Assembly: GCF_001429505.1 (NCBI RefSeq)
Contig: NZ_LMJW01000004.1
Location: 326,836-368,284, forward strand
Direction: 5' to 3'
Origin: Allobosea sp. Root483D1
GTDB lineage: Bacteria > Pseudomonadota > Alphaproteobacteria > Rhizobiales > Beijerinckiaceae
DNA length: 41,449 nucleotides
Position numbers and translations under genes: made by a program. The notes below the pieces were generated by a model. That model saw only the letters and a program-made list of their open reading frames with translations. It did no database searches and had not been told where the DNA came from. Of the stretch, positions 1 through 8,457 are shown piece after piece. Positions within the stretch are counted from its first letter, which is position 1. The number at the start of each line of letters is the position of its first letter.

Positions 1-261
1 GGTCTCGTCCCAGGTGATGTTGGCGCCCTTGTTGGCCGTGGAATAGCTGTAGCCCTCGACTTCGCCGGTGTGCCGGCCGAACAGGCCGTTGAGCTGCGGG
101 CCGACCAGGTTCTTGGCGCCCTCACCGACCTGGTGGCAGGCGCGGCACTTGTTCCAGGAGCGCTCGCCGGCGGAGACGTCCTGCGCCGAGGCGGGGGAGG
201 CGGCAATCGCGGCGAGGGCAAGTAGGGTGGCGCTGGCGATCAGTCTCGTTGGCAGGCACAT
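1..261 (-). CDS. c-type cytochrome, C-terminal part outside the window
   Basis: This is the first 87 codons of a small secreted class I cytochrome c; the rest lies beyond the window start and the frame is open to base 1. Residues 1-26 form a signal peptide with a hydrophobic core ending in ASA-Q. The haem-attachment motif CRACH is at residues 39-43, followed by a VGPQLNGLFGR stretch typical of cytochrome c2/c550-like electron carriers. The start at 261 is supported by GAGGAGA a few bases upstream. It would act in the periplasm as a soluble electron carrier. The axial methionine would be in the missing part. The class is clear; the exact partner cannot be told. Confidence 0.9.
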   Translation of the reverse strand, partial: MCLPTRLIASATLLALAAIAASPASAQDVSAGERSWNKCRACHQVGEGAKNLVGPQLNGLFGRHTGEVEGYSYSTANKGANITWDET

Positions 262-342
262 GGGGCCGTCTCTCCTCAGCTTAGACTCCTTCTGAGATAG
301 CGCAGCCTGCTCCTTTGAATACAGGGCAGTTCGTCGCGGCTG

Positions 343-1215
343 TTACAGCGCCCCGACCCATTCGGCGATATTGGCGGTGAAGGCGTCGGGGCGGGAGATC
401 GGGAAGAAGTGCCCGCCCGAATCGAGCAGTGTCTTGCGGGCGCCTGGCATGGCCGCCGCGAGTTCCTCCTGCAGGAAGGCGGGCACGATCAGATCGTCGC
501 GCGCACCGAGGATCAGCGTCGGCAGTTCGATCTCGCCGGCCCAGCCCGAGGCATCGAAAGCGCGCAGCGCGTCGATGCGCTCGCGCACCACCTGCTTGGC
601 CTCCGGGCTGTCGGGCGCGGCCGCGACCGCTGCCTCATAGACGCTCCAATGCGCCTCCAGCCAGGTCGGTGGGTAGGCCATCAGCGCTGCCGTCGCCGCA
701 TAGGCGCGCGGATGCTGGTCGAGGATGGCGAGGCGGGTCTCGAACAGGGCGGTCATATAGCGGTTCTGCTTCAGCCAGCTGCCGCTGACGATCAGCCCGT
801 CGAGCCGCTCCGGCGCCTGCCGCGCCAGCGACAGGCCGATGCAGCCGCCGGTCGAGTGGCCAAGGACGGTAGCACGTTCGATGCCGGCGGCATCGAGCAC
901 GGCGAGGCAGTCGCGCGCCAGCTGGTCGATCGTGCAGGGCGCGCTGCCGCGGTCGCTGGCGCCGATGCCACGCTGGTCGAAGCGCAGCACCTGGAAAGAG
1001 CGGGCGAGCGTCGCGGCGTTGTCGTCCCAGAAGGCGGCGCTGCCGGCGAGCCCGCTGACCAGCAGCAGCGGCCGGCCCTGGCCCTGCGACACGGCGCGCA
1101 GCATCGCCCCGTCAGCCAGCGTCACCCGAAATTCGCCATTGATCTCGGCCGGCCTGGCCGGGCCGGCGGCGGTTCCATCGGGAGCGTCGTGCTGGTGCCG
1201 TCGCGCTTGTGTCAT
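343..1215 (-). CDS. alpha/beta hydrolase, RutD-like
   Basis: This is a 290-residue alpha/beta-hydrolase with no signal peptide, so probably cytosolic. The nucleophile elbow GHSTGG places the catalytic serine at residue 121. The acid is Asp240 or Asp241 (LGARDD) and the histidine is His269 (SGGHFF). The oxyanion region is SGLAGSAAFW near residue 54. The middle part (WLKQNRYMTALFETRLAIL, then AYPPTWLEAHW) resembles, from memory, RutD, which hydrolyses aminoacrylate in pyrimidine degradation. No other rut gene is visible, so the substrate is uncertain; enol-lactonase or another small ester or amide hydrolase is equally possible. Its start codon overlaps the stop of the preceding small ORF by ATGA, so the two are probably co-translated. 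Confidence 0.88.
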   Translation of the reverse strand: MTQARRHQHDAPDGTAAGPARPAEINGEFRVTLADGAMLRAVSQGQGRPLLLVSGLAGSAAFWDDNAATLARSFQVLRFDQRGIGASDRGSAPCTIDQLARDCLAVLDAAGIERATVLGHSTGGCIGLSLARQAPERLDGLIVSGSWLKQNRYMTALFETRLAILDQHPRAYAATAALMAYPPTWLEAHWSVYEAAVAAAPDSPEAKQVVRERIDALRAFDASGWAGEIELPTLILGARDDLIVPAFLQEELAAAMPGARKTLLDSGGHFFPISRPDAFTANIAEWVGAL

Positions 1216-1385
1216 GACTGCATATCCTCTGGCGCGGTAAGGCTGACTGGCTGTCCGGGAGGGACGGCGCGATCGTTCGGCACCGATGACGCCGGCGCCT
1301 TGATCTGGATCACACGGATGGTGTGCCGCTGCGGCCCGGATTCGGAGCCCAACGGGACGGTCTCGCTGGCGGCTTGCCCTGCCAT
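1212..1385 (-). CDS. 57-aa hypothetical protein coupled to the hydrolase
   Basis: This short ORF starts at ATG 1385 behind a very good ribosome site (GGGAGG, five bases upstream). It ends in TGA that shares four bases with the ATG of the downstream hydrolase. The 57-residue product begins MAGQAASETVPLG and ends LTAPEDMQS. It is polar and proline-rich, has one short beta-like stretch (HTIRVIQIKA, about residues 21-30), and has no cysteine, signal peptide or membrane segment. I do not recognise a family. The strong ribosome site and exact coupling argue that it is translated. It could be a genuine small protein, or a leader whose translation delivers ribosomes to the hydrolase. Confidence 0.55.
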   Translation of the reverse strand: MAGQAASETVPLGSESGPQRHTIRVIQIKAPASSVPNDRAVPPGQPVSLTAPEDMQS

Positions 1386-1533
1386 GCCGACCTCCCTTGC
1401 GTTTCCCTGGTCAACGATCGTGCCGGGAGAAGCGCTGTGTCCAGCCGCCTTTCCTCATGGCAGCATTGGCTTAGACGCAGATCGGGCTATCAGGAAAGAG
1501 CGTTGTCATGCGTTGAGCGCATGCAGGCGCGGG

Positions 1534-2121
1534 CTACAGGCAGTTGACCCAGAGTACGCGGGTGACGCCGTCATGCTGATTTGCGAAGCGATGCGGGCGC
1601 GAGGACAGGAAGCGGAAGCTGTCGCCTTCGCGCATGACCCAGCTCTCGTTCTCGACGTTGAGCAGCATGGTGCCGCTGAGCACGAGGCCGGCCTCCTCGC
1701 CATTGTGGATGTAATGCTCGTCGCCCGTGCTGGCACCCGGTTCCATCTCGACGATGAAGAGATTGAGCTTGGCGCCCTCGGCTTGAGGGGTGAGCAATTG
1801 CTTGCGGATGCCGGAGCGCCAGAGCTGCAATTCGCCGCGATCCGACTGGCGGACGATGGTGGCGGTCGGGTCGACCTGCTTTTGATCGGCTGGGAAGAGC
1901 TCGGAGATCGCGACGCCGAGCGCATCGGCGACGGCGGCGAGCACTCGCAGCGTCGGTGAGGACAGGCCGCGTTCGATCTGGCTGAGGAAGCCGATCGACA
2001 GCCCGGTTCGGCTCGCAAGCTCCTCCAGCGAGAGCCGGCGCGCGCGCCTGAGCAGGCGCAGCCGCGCCCCGATCTCGCGGTCGACATGCAGGTGCGGCAG
2101 GTCGGCGGCAGGCAGGCTCAT
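1534..2121 (-). CDS. XRE family transcriptional regulator with C-terminal cupin domain
   Basis: This is a 195-residue regulator. An N-terminal XRE/Cro helix-turn-helix occupies about residues 17-75 (LSLEELASRTGLSIGFLSQIERG is the recognition region). A C-terminal cupin covers about residues 120-190, with the core HYIHNGEEAGLVLSGTM. The architecture is that of PuuR, which represses putrescine catabolism, and related regulators of amine and amino-acid use. It is divergent from an amino acid transporter and a PuuB-like oxidase, so it most likely controls those genes and itself. The shared intergenic region holds two identical-arm palindromes that suit a dimeric regulator. GAGGA upstream supports the 2121 start. 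The ligand, probably an amine or amino acid, is inferred only from the neighbours. Confidence 0.9.
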   Translation of the reverse strand: MSLPAADLPHLHVDREIGARLRLLRRARRLSLEELASRTGLSIGFLSQIERGLSSPTLRVLAAVADALGVAISELFPADQKQVDPTATIVRQSDRGELQLWRSGIRKQLLTPQAEGAKLNLFIVEMEPGASTGDEHYIHNGEEAGLVLSGTMLLNVENESWVMREGDSFRFLSSRPHRFANQHDGVTRVLWVNCL

Positions 2122-2143
2122 CGCGATTCCTCGTTCTCAATTC

Positions 2144-2207
2144 TTCATGTGCATGAAAATCGCTTGCGGGCAAGGCCGCCCTGTGCTCGTATCTTCATGC
2201 TCATGAA
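2144..2207. promoter_or_regulatory. two perfect palindromes, candidate operators for the XRE-cupin regulator
   Basis: The 137-bp divergent intergenic region carries TTCATG-TG-CATGAA at 2144-2157 and TTCATG-CT-CATGAA at 2194-2207. Both have perfect 6-bp arms with a 2-bp spacer and are followed by AA. Their centres are exactly 50 bp apart, close to five helical turns, which would place two dimers on the same DNA face. A weak promoter-like pair (TTGCGG at 2164, GTAT near 2189) lies between them, reading rightward. Regulation by the adjacent XRE-cupin protein is inferred. Confidence 0.7.
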
Positions 2208-2258
2208 AATTCGAGCCGACGCCAGTCGCGGCGTACGGACATAAAGAGGGGACATCGC

Positions 2259-3014
2259 ATGGAACGCCGGACCTTCCTGACCCTGCTGGCCGGAGGCGCC
2301 GTCGCCGCTTCCGTGACGCCGGCCGCGGCCCAGTCAGTCCTCAAGGTCGGCTCGACGCCGACCGGCATCCCCTTCACCTTCCTCGACACCAAGACCAGCA
2401 CGATCGAGGGCGTGATGGTCGACCTGATCAAGGAGGTCGGCAAGGAGGCCGGCTTCAAGGTCGAGGTCGAGGGGCTGCAGTTCTCCACGCTGATCGCCGG
2501 CCTGACTACGAACAAGATCGATCTGATCGCGGCGGCCATGTACATCACCCCGGCGCGCAAGGAGGTAATCGACTTCTCCGACCCGATCTACACCTATGGC
2601 GAAGGCCTGATGGTGCCGAAGTCCGATACGAAGGACTACAAGACCATCGCCGACATGAAGGGCTACACGGTCGGGGCCCAGGTCGGCACCGCCTATGTCG
2701 AGCCGCTGCAGAAGGGCGGCGTCGTCGCCGAGGTCAAGATCTACAAGACCATTCCCGACATCCTGTCCGACGTGAACGCCGGCCGCATCCAGGCAGGCTT
2801 CGCCGATTTGCCGATCGTCGCCTACAATTTGCAGCAGGGCCTGTTCCCGCAGGTGAGGCTGGTGAAATCCTATGAGCCGATGCTCACCGGCTCGGTCGGC
2901 ATCGGCGTGCGCAAGAGCGATGGCGAACTCTTGAAGAAGGTCAACACCGCGCTCGCCAAGCTCAAGGCCGATGGCAGCCTCGCCAAGATCCTCGGCAAAT
3001 GGGGCCTCGATTGA
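2259..3014 (+). CDS. polar amino acid ABC transporter substrate-binding protein
   Basis: This 251-residue periplasmic binding protein belongs to the SBP_bac_3 family (HisJ/GlnH type). The N-terminus MERRTFLTLLAGGAV has a twin-arginine-like motif followed by a hydrophobic stretch, with probable cleavage after PAAA near residue 24, so Tat export is possible. The conserved IDLIAAAMYITPARKEVIDFSDPIY region is typical of the family. It delivers substrate to the permease and ATPase encoded immediately downstream. The neighbouring PuuB-like oxidase suggests an amine-containing amino acid or gamma-glutamyl-polyamine as substrate, but specificity cannot be read from sequence. Confidence 0.92.
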   Translation: MERRTFLTLLAGGAVAASVTPAAAQSVLKVGSTPTGIPFTFLDTKTSTIEGVMVDLIKEVGKEAGFKVEVEGLQFSTLIAGLTTNKIDLIAAAMYITPARKEVIDFSDPIYTYGEGLMVPKSDTKDYKTIADMKGYTVGAQVGTAYVEPLQKGGVVAEVKIYKTIPDILSDVNAGRIQAGFADLPIVAYNLQQGLFPQVRLVKSYEPMLTGSVGIGVRKSDGELLKKVNTALAKLKADGSLAKILGKWGLD

Positions 3015-3101
3015 GGTTGCGCCCGCCGCGCTGAAGCACGCTCCTTTTTCGCCACGAGGCGGCGCACCCGGCGCCGCTCCTTTCAGGACAGTTCGAGGCT
3101 G

Positions 3102-3764
3102 ATGCAGACCGTCCTGCGCGATGCCGGCACCTTCCTGCCGATCCTGCTCCAGGGCCTGAAGTTCACCGTCCTGGTGACGCTCGGCTCGCTGGCAATCTCC
3201 ACCGTGCTCGGCCTTGTCTGGGCGCTGATGCGCGTCTCCGGCATCGGCTGGCTCGCCTTTGTCGCGAAGACCGTCGTCAACGTACTGCGCGGCATCCCGA
3301 TCCTGGTGCAGCTGTTCTATATCTACTTCGTCTTCCCCGAATTCGGCGTGGCGCTCTCGGCCTTGCAGGCCTCCATCATCGGCCTCGGCATCGCCTATTC
3401 GGCCTATCATTCCGAGAATTTCCGGGCCGGCATCGAGGCGATCGACCACGGCCAGATCGAGGCGGCCCAGTCGATCGGCATGGGCTGGTTCCTGATGATG
3501 CGCCGGGTGATCCTGCCCCAGGCGGTCAAGGTGATCCTGCCGCCCTATGGCAACATCATGATCATGATGCTGAAGGATTCCTCGCAGGCCTCGACCATCA
3601 CGGTCGCCGAGCTGACCTTGCAGGGCCAGATCCTGGCGTCCTCGACCTTCAAGAACATGACGGTCTATTCGATGGTGGCGCTGCTCTACCTCTCGATGAG
3701 CCTGCCGCTGATCGCCTTCGTCAGCTGGCTCGAACGCCGCTTCGGCAAGGGAGCCAGGCGATGA
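3102..3764 (+). CDS. amino acid ABC transporter permease
   Basis: This is a 220-residue HisM/GlnP-type inner-membrane permease. Its hydrophobic segments include one near residues 15-45, and it carries the cytoplasmic EAA loop [20 protein letters not shown], which docks with the ATPase. It is the only permease gene in this operon, so the channel is presumably a homodimer; most polar amino acid systems of this type have two. The gap of 87 bp after the binding-protein gene holds a weak GAGG ribosome site before ATG 3102. The stop overlaps the ATPase start by four bases (ATGA). Confidence 0.93.
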   Translation: MQTVLRDAGTFLPILLQGLKFTVLVTLGSLAISTVLGLVWALMRVSGIGWLAFVAKTVVNVLRGIPILVQLFYIYFVFPEFGVALSALQASIIGLGIAYSAYHSENFRAGIEAIDHGQIEAAQSIGMGWFLMMRRVILPQAVKVILPPYGNIMIMMLKDSSQASTITVAELTLQGQILASSTFKNMTVYSMVALLYLSMSLPLIAFVSWLERRFGKGARR

Positions 3765-4492
3765 TCGAGCTCTCCGGCGTCACCAAGAGCTTCGGCGCCC
3801 ATCAGGTGCTGAAGGGCATCACCGGAAGCGTCCAGCGCGGCGAGGTCGTCTGCCTGATCGGCCCGTCGGGCTCCGGCAAGTCGACCATCCTGCGCTGCAT
3901 CAACGGGCTCGAAGCCTATGATGGCGGCTCGATCCTGATCGATGGGATGAAAGTCGACCGCGCCGACCGCTCGATCGTCGCCGTCCGCACCGCGATGGCG
4001 ATGGTGTTCCAGCGCTTCAACCTGTTCCCGCACCGGACGGCGCTCGAAAACGTCGTCGAGGGGCCGATCCATGTGAAGAAGGAGCCGCGGGCGCAGGCAC
4101 TCGAGCGCGGCCGCGACCTGCTCGCTCGCGTCGGCCTCGCCGATAAGCTCGGCGCCTATCCAGCCCAGCTCTCCGGCGGGCAGATGCAGCGCGTCGCCAT
4201 CGCCCGCGCGCTTGCCATGCAGCCCAAGGCGATCCTGTTCGACGAGCCGACCTCGGCGCTCGATCCCGAACTGGTCGGCGAGGTGCTCGGCGTGATGAAG
4301 AGCCTCGCCGAGGATGGCATGACCATGCTGGTCGTCACCCACGAGATGGGCTTCGCCCGCGAGGTCGCCGACCGCGTACTCTTCCTCGACGGCGGTGTCA
4401 TCGTCGAGGAGGGCGCTGCCCGCGAGGTGCTGAGCGCGCCGCGCAATCCGCGCACGCAGGACTTTTTGCGCCGCGTGCTCAAGCCGATCTGA
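3761..4492 (+). CDS. amino acid ABC transporter ATP-binding protein
   Basis: This 243-residue ATPase has all the expected motifs: Walker [10 protein letters not shown] (residues 34-42), Q-loop [10 protein letters not shown], signature [15 protein letters not shown], Walker [14 protein letters not shown] and the switch histidine in VTHEMGFA. The Q-loop and HEMGFA are characteristic of GlnQ/HisP-type transporters for polar amino acids. It is translationally coupled to the permease and followed 12 bp later by the FAD oxidoreductase, so import and oxidation of the substrate are co-expressed. Confidence 0.94.
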   Translation: MIELSGVTKSFGAHQVLKGITGSVQRGEVVCLIGPSGSGKSTILRCINGLEAYDGGSILIDGMKVDRADRSIVAVRTAMAMVFQRFNLFPHRTALENVVEGPIHVKKEPRAQALERGRDLLARVGLADKLGAYPAQLSGGQMQRVAIARALAMQPKAILFDEPTSALDPELVGEVLGVMKSLAEDGMTMLVVTHEMGFAREVADRVLFLDGGVIVEEGAAREVLSAPRNPRTQDFLRRVLKPI

Positions 4493-4504
4493 GGGGATAC
4501 CGAC

Positions 4505-5806
4505 ATGGCCGAGCCTTTCCCGCTGCAGCCCTCGCTTTGGCATGCGACTGCTCCCGTTGCAGCCGAGACGCCGCCGCTCGCGAGCGATGTCCGGGCCGAT
4601 GTCTGCATCGTCGGCGGCGGCTATGCCGGCCTCTCGACCGCGCTGCATCTCGCCGAATCCGGCGTCTCGGTGGTGGTGCTGGAAGCGCGCGAGCCTGGCT
4701 GGGGCGCGTCGGGCCGCAATGGCGGCCAGGTCATCCCCGGCATCAAATACGATCCCTCCGAGATCGTTTCCAAATATGGGGCCGAGGCCGGCGCAGCCCT
4801 GGTTTCCTTCGTCGGCTCGACTGCCGATCTCGTCTTCGGGCTGATCGAGAAGCACGGCATGGACGTGCCGTATCGCCGCGCCGGCTGGATCCAGGGCGCG
4901 CATACGCCGGCCATGGTCGAGACGGTGAAGCGTCGTGCTGACGAATGGGCAATGCGGGGCGTCGGCGCACGCTTCCTCGATGCCGATGCGGTCGGGCGGC
5001 TGATCGGCACCGACCGCTATCTCGGCGGCTGGCTCGACCCGCGCGGCGGCGGCGTCCAGCCGCTCGCCTATGCCCGCGGCCTTGCCCGCGCCGCGCAGAA
5101 GGCGGGCGCCGCGATCCACGGCCAGAGCCCGGTGACTGACTTGCGCCGCGACGGCGGGAATTGGACTGTCCGCACCGCGCAGGGCGCCAGCGTCACCGCG
5201 CCGCGCGTGGTGATCGCGACCAATGGCTATACCGGCGACCTGATCCCGAAACTGCGCCAGACGGTGATCCGGCCGAATTCCTTCATCGTCGCGACCGAGC
5301 CGCTCTCCGACAATCTCGCCGGCACGATCCTGCCCGAGGGACAGGTGACCTCCGACACCCGCCAGCTCCTGCTCTATTTCCGCAAGGACCACGGCAACCG
5401 GCTGCTGATGGGCGGGCGCGGCCCTTTCCGCGAGCCGCGCGATGCCGCCGACTGGGCCCATCTCGAACGCGTCGTCGGCAAGATGTATCCGCAGGCCAAG
5501 GGGTTGCGCTTCGATTATCGCTGGTGCGGCCGTGTCGCACTGACCCGCGATTTCCTGCCGCATCTGCACGAGCCGGAACCGGGCCTGCTCGTCGACATCG
5601 GCTGCATGGGCCGCGGCGTCGGCCTGCAGACGGCGATGGGCAAGGCGATGGCCGAATATCTCTCGACCGGCGACAGGGCGAGCCTGCCCTTCCCGGTGAC
5701 GTCGATCGCGCCGCTGCCGCTGCACGCGCTGAACGAGCTGTATGTCTCGGCGATCATCGCCTGGTACCGCCTGACCGATGGCGGCATGAAGGACCGCGCC
5801 GCTTGA
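4505..5806 (+). CDS. FAD-dependent oxidoreductase, PuuB-like
   Basis: This is a 433-residue DAO-family flavoprotein. The ADP-binding fold is at about residues 35-60 (VCIVGGGYAGLSTALHLAESG). The C-terminal part (YRWCGRVALTRDFLPHL, then CMGRGVGLQTAMGKAMAEYL) closely resembles, from memory, gamma-glutamylputrescine oxidase PuuB and its relatives, which oxidise secondary or primary amines of small substrates to aldehydes or imines with release of peroxide. It is the last gene of the transporter operon and would act on the imported substrate in the cytosol. No PuuA, PuuC or PuuD gene is next to it, so the substrate may be another amine, such as a D- or N-methyl amino acid. Confidence 0.88.
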   Translation: MAEPFPLQPSLWHATAPVAAETPPLASDVRADVCIVGGGYAGLSTALHLAESGVSVVVLEAREPGWGASGRNGGQVIPGIKYDPSEIVSKYGAEAGAALVSFVGSTADLVFGLIEKHGMDVPYRRAGWIQGAHTPAMVETVKRRADEWAMRGVGARFLDADAVGRLIGTDRYLGGWLDPRGGGVQPLAYARGLARAAQKAGAAIHGQSPVTDLRRDGGNWTVRTAQGASVTAPRVVIATNGYTGDLIPKLRQTVIRPNSFIVATEPLSDNLAGTILPEGQVTSDTRQLLLYFRKDHGNRLLMGGRGPFREPRDAADWAHLERVVGKMYPQAKGLRFDYRWCGRVALTRDFLPHLHEPEPGLLVDIGCMGRGVGLQTAMGKAMAEYLSTGDRASLPFPVTSIAPLPLHALNELYVSAIIAWYRLTDGGMKDRAA

Positions 5807-5833
5807 GGGTTCCTCCTCCGGATATCTCTCCTC

Positions 5834-5949
5834 AGCCCTCATCCTGAGGAGGCCCGCAGGGCCGTCTCGAAGGATGGTCCAGATGTCTCCGGAGCCTTCT
5901 GGACCATCCTTCGAGACGCAGCCTTCGGCTGCTCCTCAGGATGAGGGCT
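5834..5949. repeat. nested palindromic repeat, REP-like, after the FAD oxidase gene
   Basis: This 116-bp element is built of nested inverted repeats. The outer arms are 5834-5851 and 5932-5949, an 18-bp perfect match around CCCTCATCCTGAGGAG. The inner arms are 5864-5883 and 5898-5917, a 20-bp perfect match. Small side hairpins occupy 5851-5863 (GGCC-type) and 5918-5932 (GCAGCC-TTC-GGCTGC). It could fold as a branched cruciform RNA. Repeats with the CCTCATCCTGAGGAG core recur in Bradyrhizobium and related genomes. It begins 28 bp after the oxidase stop and may stabilise or terminate that transcript. Confidence 0.85.
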
Positions 5950-6009
5950 CTCAGGGTCCGGTCGTGATTGCCGCTTGACCAATGTCAGCACCTGACGCAG
6001 GGCGAGGGC

Positions 6010-7554
6010 ATGAGCATCGTCCTCGCCTGTGACCTCGGCGGCACCTCCTTCCGCGCCGCCCTCGTCGATGACACCGGCTGCATCCAAGCCCAGCACGCCA
6101 TTGCCGGGCCGGCGAGCCAAGACGATCGATCGGGCAGCTCCGAGATCGAGGCCGAGGCCTGGTGGGCCCTGCTGATTGAGGCCTGCTCCGGGCTGGCGGC
6201 GGGCGCGCCGGCGCTGTTCGAGGCGGTCGAGGCAGTCGCGATCTGCGGCGTCACCCGCACGCAGATCTTTCTCGACCGGAACGGCCGGTCCGTGCGCCCA
6301 GCCATGACGTGGAAGGATACACGTTCGAATGCGCTCGCAGCGCGTCTGCGCGAGACGCTCGATCCGGCTCATCCCGAGAGCGCCGGGATTAACGCCTTCC
6401 ATCCGCTCGCCCGCCTGGCCTGGCTGCGCGAGCAGGAGCCAGAGTTTTTCGACAGGCTCGCCTGCCTGCTCGAGCCGAAAGACTATCTGAATTTCCGCCT
6501 GACCGGCCGACGGGCCAGCGACCCGGTCTCGATGGCGCGGTTGCTCGCTGTGGCAGCGTCGCATGACGGCCGCGATCTGCTGGCGGCCGCCGGCATCCCG
6601 GCGTCGATCCTCCCGGAAATGCTGGAGCCCTGGGAGGAGGTTGGCCCGATTCAGTCGGATTTGCCCGCGCCGCTCGATCGCCTCATCGGCAAGCCGGTCT
6701 TCTGCGCCTCGAACGACACCTGGGCGGCGGTGGTCGGCCTCGGCGCCATGCGCGAGGGCTATGCCTACAACATCTCCGGCACCACCGAGGTGCTCGGTGT
6801 TATCGGCCGCGAGCCGGCGCGGGCGGAAGGTTTGCTCACCGTCGACTGGCGCGGCCTGTTCCAGCTCGGTGGCCCCAGCCAGACCGGCGCCGACAGCGTT
6901 ACGTGGCTGCTCGCATTGCTCGGGCGCGATGGTGCCGAGATCGGGCCGGAGATCGATGCGCTCCTCGGCCGCCCGCGCCAGTCGCAGCCGCTGCTCTTCC
7001 TGCCCTATCTCCAGGGCGAGCGCGTGCCCTATTGGGATCCGTCCTTGCGCGGCGCCCTCGTCGGGCTCAATCGCCAGCATGGCCCGACCGATCTTGCCTT
7101 TGCCGTGCTGGAGGGTGTCGCTTGCCTGAATAGGATCGTGCTCGAGCGGGCTGAGACTGCACTCGGCCGGGCTGCGACCGAAATCCGCTTCGGCGGCGGC
7201 GCTGCGGCCAATCCAGTCTGGAGCCAGGTCAAGGCCGATCTCTGTGGCAGGCCGGTCGTGGTCGCAGCCTCGAAGGAGCCGGGCCTGCTCGGCGCGGCGA
7301 TCGTCGCTTTCACCGGCCTTGGCCGCTTCGTTTCGCTCGCGGAAGCGCAGGAGGCACTCGTCATCGTCGCGCGCCGCTTCGAGCCCGACCCGGCCCTCAA
7401 GCCAGCCTATGATGCGCTGTTCGCTCTGTTCCGCCGGGCCGAGGACGTGCTGGCGCCGATCTCGCGCGATCTCGTCGCCGCCGCGGAGGAGAAACGGCCG
7501 CTGGCCGACCTCGCGCGCCATGCGTCAGCGGCCGCGATCCTGCACGCCGATTGA
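6010..7554 (+). CDS. FGGY-family carbohydrate kinase
   Basis: This 514-residue kinase has the FGGY/xylulokinase plan. The phosphate-1 motif is ACDLGGTSFRAALVDD (residues 5-20). The middle contains MTWKDTRSNA. The second ATP-binding part is NISGTTEVLGV, and the C-terminal adenosine motif FGGGAAANPVWSQVKADLCGRPV is typical of xylulokinase-like enzymes. It would phosphorylate an imported sugar or polyol in the cytosol. An in-frame TTG 42 bp upstream is possible, but ATG 6010 fits the family N-terminus and follows GGCGAGG. It heads a run of SDR, CUT2 transporter and nucleoside hydrolase genes, so the substrate is probably a pentose, polyol or deoxysugar. The exact sugar is unknown. Confidence 0.88.
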   Translation: MSIVLACDLGGTSFRAALVDDTGCIQAQHAIAGPASQDDRSGSSEIEAEAWWALLIEACSGLAAGAPALFEAVEAVAICGVTRTQIFLDRNGRSVRPAMTWKDTRSNALAARLRETLDPAHPESAGINAFHPLARLAWLREQEPEFFDRLACLLEPKDYLNFRLTGRRASDPVSMARLLAVAASHDGRDLLAAAGIPASILPEMLEPWEEVGPIQSDLPAPLDRLIGKPVFCASNDTWAAVVGLGAMREGYAYNISGTTEVLGVIGREPARAEGLLTVDWRGLFQLGGPSQTGADSVTWLLALLGRDGAEIGPEIDALLGRPRQSQPLLFLPYLQGERVPYWDPSLRGALVGLNRQHGPTDLAFAVLEGVACLNRIVLERAETALGRAATEIRFGGGAAANPVWSQVKADLCGRPVVVAASKEPGLLGAAIVAFTGLGRFVSLAEAQEALVIVARRFEPDPALKPAYDALFALFRRAEDVLAPISRDLVAAAEEKRPLADLARHASAAAILHAD

Positions 7555-7675
7555 CGTTGCGGCTAAAGAGCTTGCCCCTTACCCAGATGGAACCAATCTC
7601 CGAAGAGAGGTCCATGTCGCTTCCGCGCCGCGCCGCCGCGTTTCCTGTCTCCGCCTCAGTCGGCAAGGCGGGCTG

Positions 7676-8455
7676 ATGCCGAAGCCTGTCACCCTGATCA
7701 CCGGAGCATCCGGCGGCATCGGCGGCGCGCTTGCGATGACGCTGGCCCCCGGACACCGGCTCGTGCTCTCCGGATTGGAAGCCGGCCCTCTCGTCGAGCT
7801 GGCTGATCGCCTGCAAGCTGAAGGCGCCGACGTTGCCGCCATGACCGGCGATGTCCGCGATCGCGACCTCGCCGGGGCGCTGGTGGAGCTCGCGGTCGAG
7901 CGTTTTGGCCGGCTCGACAATCTCGTCACCGGCGCCGGCGCCTCGCGGCCGGTGCCGATGGTCGAGATGGAGGACGAGGAGTGGGACAGGCTCGTCGACA
8001 TCAACCTCTCTGCCGTCTTCCGCGTCTCCAAGGCCGTGTCGAAGCAGTTGATCGCGCAGGGCGAGGGCGGCGCCATCGTCCACATCTCCTCGATCGCCCA
8101 TAGCAATGGTGGCGCCAATCTCGCCTATGGCTCGGCCAAGGGCGGCGTGGCGACGCTGACCTACGGCATGGCCCAGCAGCTCGGCCGCCATGGCATTCGC
8201 GTCAATGCGGTCGCGCCAGGGATCATCGACACGCCGATGGTGCGTGGCGGCTTCGCCAGGCAGTTCAATGCGCTGGTCGAAGGCGCCTCGCAGCGCACCC
8301 CGCTCGGGCGCCTCGGCCGGCCGGAGGACGTCGCCGGCGTCATCGCCTTCCTGCTCTCGCCCGCAGCAGCCTTCGTCACCGGCGCGCTGATCCCGGTCAC
8401 CGGCGGCATCGAGATCCTCTCGCCGATCTCGGCGATCGCGACAGGGAACGCCTGA
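7676..8455 (+). CDS. SDR family NAD(P)-dependent oxidoreductase
   Basis: This 259-residue classical short-chain dehydrogenase has the cofactor motif TGASGGIG at residues 10-17, a serine in ISSIAHS and the catalytic YGSAK pair, followed by the usual VNAVAPGIIDTPM segment. The start at 7676 is chosen because the conserved beta strand begins only a few residues later; upstream codons in the same frame do not resemble the family. It ends two bases before the permease gene, so it is co-transcribed with the transporter. It likely oxidises the imported sugar or polyol, or reduces a keto intermediate. Confidence 0.9.
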   Translation: MPKPVTLITGASGGIGGALAMTLAPGHRLVLSGLEAGPLVELADRLQAEGADVAAMTGDVRDRDLAGALVELAVERFGRLDNLVTGAGASRPVPMVEMEDEEWDRLVDINLSAVFRVSKAVSKQLIAQGEGGAIVHISSIAHSNGGANLAYGSAKGGVATLTYGMAQQLGRHGIRVNAVAPGIIDTPMVRGGFARQFNALVEGASQRTPLGRLGRPEDVAGVIAFLLSPAAAFVTGALIPVTGGIEILSPISAIATGNA

Positions 8456-8457
8456 CG

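Noticed and set aside
3686..5842. Long minus-strand frame opposite the ATPase and FAD oxidase genes
   Set aside because: Composition is typical of an antisense shadow and the plus-strand genes are certain.
5968..6009. TTG start for the FGGY kinase at 5968
   Set aside because: The added 14 residues lie before the conserved first beta strand and have no ribosome site; ATG 6010 fits better.
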